Source: Thermoleophilaceae bacterium (lineage in GTDB: Bacteria > Actinomycetota > Thermoleophilia > Solirubrobacterales > Thermoleophilaceae). From it: 64,000 nucleotides of DNA. The notes beneath the pieces are model-generated. The model was not told the DNA's origin. It saw only the letters and a list, made by a program, of their open reading frames with translations, and searched no databases. Shown here one piece after another: positions 1 through 8,574 of this stretch (position 1 is the first letter of the stretch; every line of letters begins with the position of its first letter). Both the position numbers and the translations under genes were made by a program. The stretch is taken from assembly GCA_040901445.1 (NCBI GenBank), contig JBBDYQ010000025.1, positions 373,925 to 437,924 on the forward strand, written 5' to 3'.

Positions 1-177
1 CGCGCCCGCGTCGTCGGATACCGGATCGAGTCCGAGGAGGGCCCGCCTCACGAGCGCAGCTTCGTGGCCGTGGCCGAGGTGGACGGCGTCGAGATCGGCA
101 GGGGCGAGGGCAAGACCAAGAAGAGCGCCGAGCAGGAGGCAGCGCTGCGCGCGCTCGAGACCGAGGACGGCGACTGA
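1..177 (+). CDS. rnc: Ribonuclease III, C-terminal end (partial)
   Basis: The window opens inside this gene; 58 codons and the stop are visible. The fragment is a double-stranded-RNA-binding domain: a strand-turn-strand with VAVAEVDGVEIGRGEGKTKK followed by the helix start KSAEQEAALRAL, the usual C-terminal signature of RNase III. The family cleaves dsRNA in rRNA precursors and mRNAs in the cytoplasm; the catalytic RNase domain lies upstream of the window. The stop codon shares its last base with the smc ATG (TGATG at 175-179), so the two genes are probably cotranscribed and translationally coupled. The rnc-smc-ftsY order is common in bacteria and supports the call. Confidence 0.9.
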   Translation, partial: RARVVGYRIESEEGPPHERSFVAVAEVDGVEIGRGEGKTKKSAEQEAALRALETEDGD

Positions 178-3100
178 TGCACCTGCGCTCGGTCAGCCTC
201 AAGGGCTTCAAGTCCTTCCCCGACCGCACGAAGCTCGAGTTCTCCCCCGGGGTGTCCGTCGTGGTCGGGCCCAACGGCTCCGGCAAGTCCAACATCACCG
301 ACGCCGTGCTGTGGGCGCTCGGCGAGCAGAGCCCGCTCGCGGTGCGCGGCCAGACCATGGCCGACGTCATCTTCGCCGGCGGTGCGGGTCTGCCCTCGCG
401 CAACGCGGCCGAGGTCGAGGTCGTGCTCGACAACTCCGAGGGCGCGTTCCAGAGCGAGTTCTCCGAGCTCTCGATCGTCCGCCGGCTCACCCGCGACGGC
501 GAGGGGGAGTACCGCCTCAACGGCGCGCGCTGCCGGCTCGTGGACGTGCTCGAGGTGCTGTCCGACACGGGTCTCGGCAAGGAGATGCACTCCGTGGTCT
601 CCCAGGGACGCGTCGAGTCGATCATCCACTCCAAGCCCCGCGACCGCCGCCTGCTGATCGAGGAGGCGGCGGGACTGGGCAAGCACCGCAAGCGCCGCCG
701 CCGGGCGGAGCTCAAGCTCGCGCGCACCGAGCACAACCTGTCTCGGGCCCTGGACGTGGAGCGGGAGGCACGCTCGCGGCTGCGCCCGCTCAAGCGCCAG
801 GCCGAGGCCGCGGAGCTCCACGAGCGCCTGGAGCGGCAATCGCTCGAGGCGCGGCTCGAGCTGTCGCGCGAGACGGTGCGGGTGCTGAGTGCCGAGCTGG
901 CCGGCGCGGAGGAGGTCGCGGGGCGAGCTCGCGGCGAGCGCGACGAGGCTGAGCGGCTGCTCGCCGAGGTCGCGCAGCGGCGGGAGCGGACGGAGGAGGC
1001 GTTCGCACTCCAGACCCGCGCGCGCGAGCGGCTCACCGGACGGCTGTTCGCCGCCCGCTCGTCGGCGGAGCGCATCGCCATGCGCGGCGAGCGCGCGCGC
1101 GACGCCGGCGCGGCCGCGCGGGAGTCCGCCGAGCGCCGGCGGCGTGAGCTCGGCGTGCTCGAGGCCGCCGCCACGGAGGAGCCGCCCCCCGGCGAGCACG
1201 CCGGCGATCGCATCACGGCCCTGGAGGCGGAGCTGACCGAGCTCGACGAGCGCCGGCGCGAGCGCCTCGACAGCGAGCTCGCGGGCCTGGTTCAGGAGCG
1301 CGAGCAGGCCGAGCGCCGCAGCCACGAGCTGGCGGCCGCCGCCGAAGAGCGTCGTGAGGCCGTGGCGGCGGCCGAGAGCGACGCCGAGAAGGGGCGCGCC
1401 GCCCGGCGCGACGCCGAGCGCGCGGCCGAGGCCGCGCGCCGCGAGGCCGCACGGGTGGGCGCCGAGCTCGCGGCCGCCAACCAGTTCCTGCGCACCGCCG
1501 CGGGTGCGCCTGGCGGGGCCCGCTCGCTCGCCGACCAAGTGGCGGTCGAACCCGGCTTCGAGCGCGCGCTGGCGGTGGCGCTGGGGTCGCGCCTGAGCGC
1601 GGGTCTCGTGGACGACCTCCCGGCCGGCGAGAAGCTGCTCGACGGGGCGGGCCGTGACGGCGGCACGGCCCTGGTGGCTCCCGCTGCCGCGCAGGCCCCC
1701 GGCGCCGGCGGGCAGCAGCCGCCGGTGGACGGCGCCGAGCCGCTCGGCGCACGGGTGGGCGCGGACGGGCCCGTGGGCGCGGCCCTCGAGCGCCTGCTCG
1801 CGAACGTCTGGGTGGTCGAGTCGCTCGAGCCGCTGCCCGCTCACTTCACGGGTGTGGCCGTCACCCGCGCCGGCCGTCTCTTCCACGGTGCCACGGGCGA
1901 GCTCCACCAGGCGCCCGCGGGCGGGCAGGAGCGGATCCTGGAGAACCGCAACCGCCGCGACGAGCTCGTGGCCATGTCGGAGGCGGCGGTTCGCGCGGAG
2001 ACCGCTGCCGGCGCCGAGGTCGAGGCCGCGGCCGAGGCGGTCACGGCCGCCGATGCCGCCCGCGAGCAGGCCGAGGGCGTACTGCGCGCGGCTCGCCGCG
2101 AGGCCGAGGAGGCCGCCGAGGCGGCCCGCCGCGCCGCCTGGCTCATCGAGCGTCGCCGTGACGCGCCGGACGAGGGCGAGGCCGCCGTCCGCCGCGCGCA
2201 GGTCGCGGCCGAGCTCGCCGCGGAGCGCCGCCACGCCGAGCGCTCCCGGCGGGAGGCGGAGGAGCGCGAGCGGCGCCGTACGTCCCTGCGCGAGGGCATG
2301 GCGCGCGACGAGGGCGTCGAGGCCTGCGCCGGCCGCGTCGTGGCTGCGCTCGCCGATGCCGAGGCCGCCGTGACCGCCCGTCGCGAGGCTCTCACCGAGG
2401 AGCTCGCCGTCGACGAGCAGGCCGGGCAGCGCACCGCAGCCGAGCTGCGCGAGTGCGCCCACGGCGAGGCCGAGCTGCAGGGCCGGCTCAAGGCGGCCGG
2501 CGAGCAGGTCACCGTCTGCGAGGTGCGGGCCCAGCAGGTTCGCGGCGGCGCGCGCGAGGCGGAGCAGGAGCTCGGCACGATCGCGGAGCGGCTCGGCTTC
2601 GAGCCCACGCCCGCCGAGGACCCGCTCCCCGAGGAGCAGCGTGCCGACCTCGAGGTGCGCATCGAGCGCCTGGCCCGCCGGCGCGAGCAGCTCGGTCCGG
2701 TCAACCCGCTCGCCAAGCAGGAGTACGAGGAGGCGGTCGACCACGTCGAGGAGCTGGAGACCCAGCGCGGCGATCTCGAGCAGGCACTCGCGGAGCTCGA
2801 GAAGCTCATCAAGGACACCGACAGGCGCATCCGCGAGAGCTTCGAGGAAACCTTCGACCTTGCCGCGGGGAACTTCGAGGAGCTCGTCCAGCATCTCTTC
2901 CCGGGTGGCCGCGGGCGCCTGAGGCTGGTCCAGCCCGAGGGCCCGCGCCCCGTCATCGGCGGCCAGCCCGCGCCGGCAGAGGCCGAGTCCGCCGGCGAGG
3001 AGCGGGCCGAGGCGGAGGAGGAGCCGGCGGCGGAGGAGCCGGGGGTCGAGGTCGAGGTCACCCCGGCCGGCAAGTCGATGAAGCGGCTGTCGCTGCTGTC

Positions 3101-3425
3101 GGGAGGCGAGAAGTCGCTGGTCGCGCTCGCCTTCATGTTCGCCGTCTTCCTGGCCCGGCCGTGCCCCTTCTACATCCTGGACGAGGTGGAGGCCGCGCTC
3201 GACGACCTCAACATCGACCGCTTCCTCCAGCTGGTGCGCCGCTACTCGGACCGCGCGCAGTTCATCGTCGTCACCCACCAGAAGCGCACCATGGACGCCG
3301 CGGACTGCATCTACGGCGTCAGCATGGGCGGCGACGGCGTGTCCAAGGTGGTCTCGCGCAAGCTGTCGGAGGGGCGCCCGGCGCTCGAGCCGGTCGCCGG
3401 CGAAGGCTCCGAGGCCGCGGCGTAG
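177..3425 (+). CDS. smc: Chromosome segregation ATPase SMC
   Basis: Structural-maintenance-of-chromosomes ATPase, 1082 residues, which with ScpA/ScpB organises and segregates the chromosome. The N-terminal head has Walker A GPNGSGKSN (residues 31-39) and a QSPLAVRGQ region. Long Glu/Arg/Ala coiled coils surround a hinge at roughly 440-560. The C-terminal head has the ABC signature LSGGEK (Ser about 975) and Walker B YILDEVEAALDD (Asp about 1002, Glu about 1003). It is somewhat shorter than the usual 1150-1200 residues. An odd feature is an acidic Pro/Ala/Glu-rich insertion of about 35-40 residues (about 920-956) between the LRLV strand and the strand before the signature motif. It starts on ATG overlapping the rnc stop. 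Confidence 0.97.
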   Translation: MHLRSVSLKGFKSFPDRTKLEFSPGVSVVVGPNGSGKSNITDAVLWALGEQSPLAVRGQTMADVIFAGGAGLPSRNAAEVEVVLDNSEGAFQSEFSELSIVRRLTRDGEGEYRLNGARCRLVDVLEVLSDTGLGKEMHSVVSQGRVESIIHSKPRDRRLLIEEAAGLGKHRKRRRRAELKLARTEHNLSRALDVEREARSRLRPLKRQAEAAELHERLERQSLEARLELSRETVRVLSAELAGAEEVAGRARGERDEAERLLAEVAQRRERTEEAFALQTRARERLTGRLFAARSSAERIAMRGERARDAGAAARESAERRRRELGVLEAAATEEPPPGEHAGDRITALEAELTELDERRRERLDSELAGLVQEREQAERRSHELAAAAEERREAVAAAESDAEKGRAARRDAERAAEAARREAARVGAELAAANQFLRTAAGAPGGARSLADQVAVEPGFERALAVALGSRLSAGLVDDLPAGEKLLDGAGRDGGTALVAPAAAQAPGAGGQQPPVDGAEPLGARVGADGPVGAALERLLANVWVVESLEPLPAHFTGVAVTRAGRLFHGATGELHQAPAGGQERILENRNRRDELVAMSEAAVRAETAAGAEVEAAAEAVTAADAAREQAEGVLRAARREAEEAAEAARRAAWLIERRRDAPDEGEAAVRRAQVAAELAAERRHAERSRREAEERERRRTSLREGMARDEGVEACAGRVVAALADAEAAVTARREALTEELAVDEQAGQRTAAELRECAHGEAELQGRLKAAGEQVTVCEVRAQQVRGGAREAEQELGTIAERLGFEPTPAEDPLPEEQRADLEVRIERLARRREQLGPVNPLAKQEYEEAVDHVEELETQRGDLEQALAELEKLIKDTDRRIRESFEETFDLAAGNFEELVQHLFPGGRGRLRLVQPEGPRPVIGGQPAPAEAESAGEERAEAEEEPAAEEPGVEVEVTPAGKSMKRLSLLSGGEKSLVALAFMFAVFLARPCPFYILDEVEAALDDLNIDRFLQLVRRYSDRAQFIVVTHQKRTMDAADCIYGVSMGGDGVSKVVSRKLSEGRPALEPVAGEGSEAAA

Positions 3426-3495
3426 TAACTGCACAACCTTCGGGGTCCCGCCGCGTTCACACTGCTGGCACCCCAAACCGGCCAGGAGGAACACC

Positions 3496-4281
3496 TTGAA
3501 GAGGACTCGGATCACCACGCTCGCCGCCGCGCTCGGCGCGCTGCTCGTGTTCGCGGCCGTGGCCGTCGCCGCCACCATCACCGGCACCGATGGCGACGAC
3601 CGCCTGAACGGCACGAACGAGGCCGACAACATCACGCTCGGCGCGGGGGACGACCGCAGCCACGCCCGAGACGGGGACGACAGCGTCAACGGCGAGGCCG
3701 GCGACGACCGCCTCAACGGCGGCGACGGCGACGACTCGCTCGACGGCGGCGACGGCAACGACCGCCTCCGCGGCGGCCGCGGCGACGATCGCGTGAGTGG
3801 CGGCGAGGGCAACGACCGCGTGCACGCCGATCGCGGCAACGACGTCGTCGACGGCGGCGCCGGCGACGACCGCATCCGTGGCGGCAGGAGCCGCGACGGC
3901 GACGAGCTCAACGGCGGCGACGGCAACGACCGGATCCACTCCGGGCGCGGCGGCGACGAGGTGGCCGGCGGCGACGGCAACGACCGCATCCGCGGAGGAC
4001 GCGGTCGCGATTCGCTGGCCGGCGGCGACGGCGACGACAACATCCGCGGCGGCCGTGGGCGCGACACCGTGGACGGAGGCGCCGGCGACGACCGGATCAA
4101 CGTGCGGGGCGGGCGTGGCGCCGACACCGTCACCTGCGGGGACGGCGAGGACACCGTGCTGGCCGACCGCCGGGACAACGTGGCGGACGACTGCGAGAAC
4201 GTCCGCACCCGTGGGCGCGCGCGCGCCGAGCGGCGCCGGGGCGACCGCGACGACCGCGGCCGCGGCCGGGGCGACCGCTGA
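3496..4281 (+). CDS. Secreted RTX-type calcium-binding repeat protein
   Basis: 261 residues. The N-terminus (MKRTRITTL followed by a 17-residue hydrophobic stretch ending AVAVAA) is a Sec signal peptide. Nearly all the rest is tandem nonapeptides of the GGxGxDxUx type (for example GGDGNDRIR, GGRGDDRVS, GGAGDDRIR), the parallel beta-roll that binds Ca2+ in RTX proteins. No catalytic domain is present, and the C-terminus is an Arg/Asp/Gly-rich tail. Start is TTG at 3496, chosen because AGGAGGA lies 5-6 nt upstream and the signal peptide begins there. The protein is probably extracellular or wall-associated; its role is unknown. It sits between smc and ftsY, which are usually adjacent, and is closed by a strong hairpin at 4312-4341. 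Confidence 0.85.
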   Translation: MKRTRITTLAAALGALLVFAAVAVAATITGTDGDDRLNGTNEADNITLGAGDDRSHARDGDDSVNGEAGDDRLNGGDGDDSLDGGDGNDRLRGGRGDDRVSGGEGNDRVHADRGNDVVDGGAGDDRIRGGRSRDGDELNGGDGNDRIHSGRGGDEVAGGDGNDRIRGGRGRDSLAGGDGDDNIRGGRGRDTVDGGAGDDRINVRGGRGADTVTCGDGEDTVLADRRDNVADDCENVRTRGRARAERRRGDRDDRGRGRGDR

Positions 4282-4311
4282 CCGCCGGCGCCAGCCGCAG
4301 CAGGCCCGACT

Positions 4312-4341
4312 CGAAGCGCCCCGCCACCGCGGGGCGCTTCG
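4312..4341 (+). terminator. Hairpin terminator after the RTX gene
   Basis: A perfect 12-bp stem (4312-4323 with 4330-4341) with a 6-nt loop begins 30 bases after the RTX stop. Only a short ATTT follows, so this is the U-poor hairpin type often seen in high-GC Actinomycetota. It separates the RTX gene from the ftsY promoter. Confidence 0.75.
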
Positions 4342-4356
4342 CATTTCGAGGGCACC

Positions 4357-4362
4357 TATCCT
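4357..4362 (+). promoter_or_regulatory. -10 box TATCCT of ftsY
   Basis: TATCCT ends 10 nt before the ftsY ATG. Transcription would start at or within 3-4 nt of the start codon, giving a leaderless or nearly leaderless mRNA. No Shine-Dalgarno is visible. No convincing -35 is seen. Confidence 0.5.
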
Positions 4363-4372
4363 CCGCGCCCGC

Positions 4373-5359
4373 ATGCCCAGCACCTGGCACGAGCTCTTCC
4401 TGACCGCCGATGGCGCCGGGTCGCCCCCGCCGCCCGAGCCCGAGGAGCGGCGCCGCGGCTTCCTCCACCGCCTGCGGGAGAACATGGCCAAGACCCGGGA
4501 GGCCCTCGGGGCGGAGCTGCAGGCCACGGTGTTCCAGACGCTCGACGACGAGGCCTGGGAGCGGCTGGAGGAGACGCTGATCTACGCGGACGTGGGCGCG
4601 CAGACCACGGCACGCATCGTAGAGCGGCTCGAGCGCGAGGCCGGGGCGGGGGAGCTCTCGGGCGGCGAGGACCTCTCGCGCCGCCTGCGCGAGCTGCTGA
4701 GCGAGACCGCGAAGGTGGGGGAGCCCACGATCGACATCCGCCCGCGGCCGGCCGTGGTGCTGGTGGTGGGGGTGAACGGCACCGGCAAGACCACGACGAT
4801 CGGCAAGCTGGCCTGGCACCTCAAGCACGAGCTCGACAGCTCGGTGCTGCTCGCGGCGGGCGACACGTTCCGAGCCGCCGCCGTGGAGCAGCTCGCCATC
4901 TGGGCCGAGCGCGCAGAGGCCGAGCTGGTGCGCGCAGAGCCGGGCTCCGACCCCGGAGCCGTGGCGTTCGACGCCGTCGGCGCGGCGCGGGCGCGCGGGC
5001 ACGACGTGGTGATCTGTGACACCGCCGGGCGCCTCCACACCCAGCGGAACCTCATGGACGAGCTGGCCAAGGTGCAGCGCGTCATCCGCAAGCAGATCCC
5101 CGAGGCGCCGCACGAGACGCTGCTCGTGATCGACGCCACCACCGGCCAGAACGGCCTGCGCCAGGCCCGGCTGTTCTCCGATGCCGTGGACGTCACGGGC
5201 ATCGTGCTCACGAAGCTCGACGGCACCGCCAAGGGCGGCATAGCGCTGGCGATCGCCGACGAGCTGGGCGTGCCCGTCAAGCTCATCGGCATCGGGGAGG
5301 GCATCGAGGACCTGCGCCCCTTCGATCCCGACGACTTCGCGAGCGCCATCCTCGGCTGA
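4373..5359 (+). CDS. ftsY: Signal recognition particle receptor FtsY
   Basis: SRP receptor GTPase of 328 residues that docks ribosome-nascent-chain-Ffh complexes at the membrane. It has the four-helix N domain (about 25-115), the G1 loop GVNGTGKTTT (about 133-142), the insertion-box region GDTFRAAAVEQL, the DTAGR motif (about 216-220), TKLDGTAKGG, and a C-terminal GIGEGIEDLRPFDP, all diagnostic of FtsY. The long acidic A domain of E. coli is absent, leaving only a short acidic N-terminus, as in many Gram-positives. The ATG at 4373 is preferred because the reading frame upstream crosses the terminator and a -10 box lies 10 nt upstream. Ffh, its partner, is encoded at 9558. Confidence 0.97.
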   Translation: MPSTWHELFLTADGAGSPPPPEPEERRRGFLHRLRENMAKTREALGAELQATVFQTLDDEAWERLEETLIYADVGAQTTARIVERLEREAGAGELSGGEDLSRRLRELLSETAKVGEPTIDIRPRPAVVLVVGVNGTGKTTTIGKLAWHLKHELDSSVLLAAGDTFRAAAVEQLAIWAERAEAELVRAEPGSDPGAVAFDAVGAARARGHDVVICDTAGRLHTQRNLMDELAKVQRVIRKQIPEAPHETLLVIDATTGQNGLRQARLFSDAVDVTGIVLTKLDGTAKGGIALAIADELGVPVKLIGIGEGIEDLRPFDPDDFASAILG

Positions 5360-5376
5360 GGGGCTGAGTCCGGGCG

Positions 5377-5419
5377 CTGGGTCGCATTACCCAGACCATG
5401 TCGGGGCAAAGCGACCCAG
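5377..5419. repeat. Inverted repeat after ftsY
   Basis: A 9-bp perfect inverted repeat, CTGGGTCGC (5377-5385) and GCGACCCAG (5411-5419), encloses a competing 6-bp hairpin CTGGGT/ACCCAG (5377-5382 with 5389-5394). It may be the ftsY terminator or part of the leader region of the next gene. There is no T-tract. Confidence 0.4.
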
Positions 5420-5480
5420 TGGGACGTCCTCGTGCCCGGCAGCTACGCCACGCGAGCTTGTGCAAAGTCGCACCCCGCGG

Positions 5481-5509
5481 TTGCAGCCGCCGCGGCCGGG
5501 GCCTACCGT
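5481..5509 (+). promoter_or_regulatory. Promoter of the TSP3-repeat protein gene
   Basis: TTGCAG (5481-5486) and TACCGT (5504-5509) are separated by 17 bp, a good primary-sigma spacing. The predicted start near 5516 would give a leader of about 35 nt containing the GGAAGGA Shine-Dalgarno at 5534-5540. Confidence 0.5.
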
Positions 5510-5549
5510 GGCCCCACCGACGTCGTCTCTCGGGGAAGGAGAGCCCTCC

Positions 5550-7004
5550 GTGCCTCACCGCTCGCCCGCCGCGGCGCTCGCCGCCGTGGCAGCACTCGCC
5601 CTGCTGCTGGCCGCTGCGCCCGCGTCCGCCGCGCCCTGCCGCCCGGCGCTGTTCGACGCCGAGCCCACGCTCTGGGACTTCCACCCCGCGCTCGACGGCG
5701 CCATCTTCGACGGCGCCCACGGCGCGTCGGGGGTATGGCGTGACGACGCCTTCGACGGCTACGGCCAGCTGACCGTGGACGTGGCCGGCGGAGGCGGGCT
5801 CACCACCTACGGCTCGACGGGCGCGGACGCGTGCACGCGCGAGGAGGGCGGCCGCGAGGTGGTCTTCCCGACCGTGTCGATCGACGGGCTGCAGGTGAGC
5901 CGCAAGGTCTACTCGCCGGCAGCCGGCCCCGGCTTCATCCGCTGGCTCGACGTGCTCCACAACCCTGGCAGCGCGCCCATCAGCACGGCCATGCGCTTCA
6001 CGGGCAACCTCGGCACCGACGCGGCGCCGGACCCGCCGGCGACCGCCGTGTTCGCCACCTCCAGCGGCGACGCGGTGGCCGGCCCGGCGGACAGCTGGGC
6101 GGCCTCGGACGACGGTGGCGGGGGTGACCCGCAGATCGTGCACGTCTGGGACGACGCCGGGCCCGGCGCCGCCGACCGGGCGGACGTCGTAACGCTGGCC
6201 GACGGCGACGAGGACGTGGAGATGCGCTACGGCGGCGTGACGATCGCACCCGGCGCAACGGCGGCGTTCATGCATCTGGCCGCGCTGCGCTCCACGCGCG
6301 CCGATGCGACGGCCGCCGCGCAGATGCTGTCCGTCGGTGGGGGCATGGTCTTCTTCGGGCTGTCGCCGGGCGAGGGCGCCGCGCTGCGCAACTGGTCCGG
6401 CCTGGACTTCGACCGCGACGGGGTGGCCAGCGAGTCCGACAACTGCCCGTACTCGGGCAACCCGGGCCAGGAGGACAGCAACGGCGACGGCATCGGCGAC
6501 GCCTGCGCAGGCGACATCGACGGAGACGGTCTCTCGAACGAGCGCGAGGCGCTGCTCGGCACCAACCCCGCCCTCGCCGACACCGACGGCGACTCCGTGC
6601 CCGACGGCTCGGACGTCTGCGCGGTGCGCGCCGGGCTCGGCGTGGACGGCTGCGCGGACACCACGCGCCCGCTGTCCACGGTGTCGCGCTATGCGCGCAG
6701 GCCGCGCCGCTCGCGGCTCTTCAGCCGCGGCCTCACGGCGCGCGTGGGCTGCGACGAGCCCTGCTCGGTACGCGTGCAGCTCATCCGCTCCAGCCGCGGC
6801 GTGCGCTTCTCGCGCGGCGGGGACCTCATCGTCGGCGAGCGCCTGCAGGGCCAGCCGCAGTTCGGCCGCCGGACCGTCAGGGTCAAGCCGCTGCGGCGCT
6901 TCCGGCGCGTGCTCCGGCGCGGCACGCGGCTCACGTTCCGGGTGATCGTCAGCGACGTATCGGGCAACCGCCGGACACTGAACCGCCGCATCGTCGTGCG
7001 GTAG
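5550..7004 (+). CDS. Secreted protein with thrombospondin type 3 calcium repeats
   Basis: 484 residues from GTG 5550, chosen because GGAAGGA lies about 9 nt upstream and a clear signal peptide begins there (RSPAAALAAVAALALLLAAA ... ASAAPC). Residues 30-270 form a beta-rich domain of unknown family. Residues about 285-370 carry Asp-rich calcium loops of the TSP3 type: DRDGVASESDNC, DSNGDGIGDAC, DIDGDGLSNE and DTDGDSVPDGSDVC. The C-terminal about 110 residues are basic and beta-rich with two cysteines. The protein is likely extracellular and calcium-stabilised; function is unknown. It may have been called a hypothetical thrombospondin-repeat protein in relatives. Confidence 0.8.
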   Translation: MPHRSPAAALAAVAALALLLAAAPASAAPCRPALFDAEPTLWDFHPALDGAIFDGAHGASGVWRDDAFDGYGQLTVDVAGGGGLTTYGSTGADACTREEGGREVVFPTVSIDGLQVSRKVYSPAAGPGFIRWLDVLHNPGSAPISTAMRFTGNLGTDAAPDPPATAVFATSSGDAVAGPADSWAASDDGGGGDPQIVHVWDDAGPGAADRADVVTLADGDEDVEMRYGGVTIAPGATAAFMHLAALRSTRADATAAAQMLSVGGGMVFFGLSPGEGAALRNWSGLDFDRDGVASESDNCPYSGNPGQEDSNGDGIGDACAGDIDGDGLSNEREALLGTNPALADTDGDSVPDGSDVCAVRAGLGVDGCADTTRPLSTVSRYARRPRRSRLFSRGLTARVGCDEPCSVRVQLIRSSRGVRFSRGGDLIVGERLQGQPQFGRRTVRVKPLRRFRRVLRRGTRLTFRVIVSDVSGNRRTLNRRIVVR

Positions 7005-7007
7005 CGT
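7002..7007 (+). promoter_or_regulatory. Possible -10 box TAGCGT overlapping a stop codon
   Basis: TAGCGT uses the TAG stop of the preceding gene (7002-7004) as its first three bases. It lies 10 nt before an in-frame TTG (7018) and 28 nt before ATG 7036 of the PLP enzyme gene. Confidence 0.35.
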
Positions 7008-7035
7008 CCGGCCGGCCTTGGCCGCGAGACGCGAC

Positions 7036-8130
7036 ATGGGGGAGGGCACACGCGCGGTTCACGCGGGCCTCCCCGAGTCGTCTGCCGGGGCGCCGTTCCT
7101 GCCGGGCCCCGTGCTGGCGGCTCCGTATCACCTGCCGGGCGATCCCCACGCCACGCCCTACGGCTACGGCCGCTACGCCAACCCCACCTGGACCGCGTAC
7201 GAGGCGGCGGTGGGAGAGCTCGAGGGCGGACTGGCCGTGGCGTTCGCCTCCGGAATGGCGGCCTGCACTGCGGTCCTGGTGCCGGGACTCGCCCCGGGCG
7301 ACCTCCTGGTGGCCTGCTCGGACGGCTACCCCGTGGTGCGCGCTCTCGCCGCCGAGCACCTCGAGCCGCGCGGGGTCGAGGTCCGGTTCGTCCCCACCGC
7401 GGAGATCGGGAGGGCGCTCGAGGGCGCCGCGATGGTGTGGCTCGAGACGCCCTCGAACCCGGCCCTCGACGTCTGCGACGTGGCGGCGATCGCCCTCGTC
7501 ACGGAGGCGCCGGTGGTGGTGGACAACACTCTCGCCACCCCACTCGGGCAGCGGCCGCTGGAGCTGGGCGCCGACATGTCGGTCAGCAGCGGGTCGAAGG
7601 CGCTCAGCGGCCACGGAGACCTCGTCATGGGGCTCGTGACGTGCGCCGATCCCGAGCGCGCCGCCGCCGTCCGCCGCTGGCGCGACCGCACCGGCGCGAT
7701 CCCCGGCCCGTTCGAGGCCTGGCTGGCCCACCGCTCGCTCGCCACCCTCGAGCTCCGGCTCGACCGCCAGTGCGCCACCGCCCTGGCGCTCGCGGAGCTC
7801 CTCGCCGCGCGGGAGGACGTCGACGGCGTCCGTTACCCGGGCCTCGCCGCCTCGCCGGGCCACGAGCTGGCCAGTCGCCAGATGCGCCGCTTCGGCCCCA
7901 TGGTGAGCTTCGACCTCGGCAGGCGCGAGCGCGCGGAGCGCTTCCTGGGCGCGCTCGAGCTGGTGGCCGAGGCCACGAGCTTCGGCAGCGTCCACTCCTC
8001 GGCCGAGCGCCGGGCCCGCTGGGGCCAGGGCGACGCCGTGGGGGAGGGGTTCATCCGCTTCAGCTGCGGCTGCGAGGACACCGCCGATGTGCTCGCCGAC
8101 GTCGAGCGCGCGTTGGCGGCCAGGACATAG
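7036..8130 (+). CDS. Cys/Met-metabolism PLP-dependent enzyme (cystathionine gamma-lyase/synthase family)
   Basis: 364 residues from ATG 7036; an in-frame TTG at 7018 is an alternative. The sequence shows the family hallmarks: the YGYGRYANPTWTAYE active-site segment, the AFASGMAA phosphate-binding turn, WLETPSNP, the VVDNTLATP stretch whose Asp binds the pyridine nitrogen, and SSGSKALSGHGD containing the PLP lysine. The family carries out trans-sulfuration reactions between cysteine, cystathionine, homocysteine and O-acylhomoserine. The exact substrate cannot be set from sequence alone. The Lys context SGSKALSGHGD differs from the common SATKY, so substrate use may differ from classical MetB/MetC. 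No methionine-pathway gene is adjacent. Confidence 0.88.
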   Translation: MGEGTRAVHAGLPESSAGAPFLPGPVLAAPYHLPGDPHATPYGYGRYANPTWTAYEAAVGELEGGLAVAFASGMAACTAVLVPGLAPGDLLVACSDGYPVVRALAAEHLEPRGVEVRFVPTAEIGRALEGAAMVWLETPSNPALDVCDVAAIALVTEAPVVVDNTLATPLGQRPLELGADMSVSSGSKALSGHGDLVMGLVTCADPERAAAVRRWRDRTGAIPGPFEAWLAHRSLATLELRLDRQCATALALAELLAAREDVDGVRYPGLAASPGHELASRQMRRFGPMVSFDLGRRERAERFLGALELVAEATSFGSVHSSAERRARWGQGDAVGEGFIRFSCGCEDTADVLADVERALAART

Positions 8131-8133
8131 GAT
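8128..8133 (+). promoter_or_regulatory. -10 box TAGGAT of the nfeD-like gene
   Basis: TAGGAT begins with the TAG stop of the upstream gene and ends 6 nt before the ATG at 8140. This is the spacing expected for a leaderless transcript. Confidence 0.45.
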
Positions 8134-8139
8134 CGGTAT

Positions 8140-8565
8140 ATGCCGGACTGGGTGCTCTGGATGATCGCGGCCGCGCTGCTCGCAGCGGGCGAGGCGGCCA
8201 CGCTCAGCTTCATCCTCGGCCCGATCGGGCTGGCCGCGCTGCTGGCGGGCGGCGTCGCGCTCGCGGGCGTCTCGATCGAGCTGCAGTTCGTCGTCTTCAT
8301 CCTCGCCTCGATCGGCTCGCTCGCGATCGTGCGCCCCATCGCCCGCCGGCACCTGCGCACGCCGCCCCAGATCCGCACCGGCACCGCCGCGCTGGTGGGG
8401 CGCACGGCGCTCGTGCTCGATCGCGTCGACGGAGACGGCGGCAGCGTGAAGCTCGGTGGCGAGGTCTGGTCGGCGCGCGCGTTCGACGACGAGCGCGTCT
8501 ACGAGCCCGGCGCCCGCGTCGAGGTCCTGGAGATCGAGGGCGCCACGGCGCTCGTGTCGGAATAG
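8140..8565 (+). CDS. NfeD-like membrane protein
   Basis: 141 residues. Two or three hydrophobic segments (about 5-25, 28-45 and 47-65) are followed by a cytosolic C-terminal OB-fold: TGTAALVGRTALVLDRV, then VKLGGEVWSARA and VEVLEIEGATALV. This is the short NfeD form without a protease domain. NfeD proteins pair with SPFH/stomatin-type proteins in membrane microdomains and quality control. The SPFH gene follows after 9 bases, which strongly supports the call. The start is ATG with a -10 box 6 nt upstream; the downstream gene has its own AGGAGA site. Confidence 0.88.
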   Translation: MPDWVLWMIAAALLAAGEAATLSFILGPIGLAALLAGGVALAGVSIELQFVVFILASIGSLAIVRPIARRHLRTPPQIRTGTAALVGRTALVLDRVDGDGGSVKLGGEVWSARAFDDERVYEPGARVEVLEIEGATALVSE

Positions 8566-8574
8566 GAGATCCGC

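Noticed and set aside
3640-4130. CRISPR-like regular repeats
   Set aside because: The periodicity is 27 bp and in frame; it encodes RTX nonapeptides, with no unique spacers and no cas genes.
48-4355. A 1435-codon open frame on the minus strand opposite smc, the RTX gene and ftsY
   Set aside because: It is antisense to three well-supported genes. Very high GC removes stop codons from the complementary frame; the product is low-complexity Arg/Leu/Ala with no domain.
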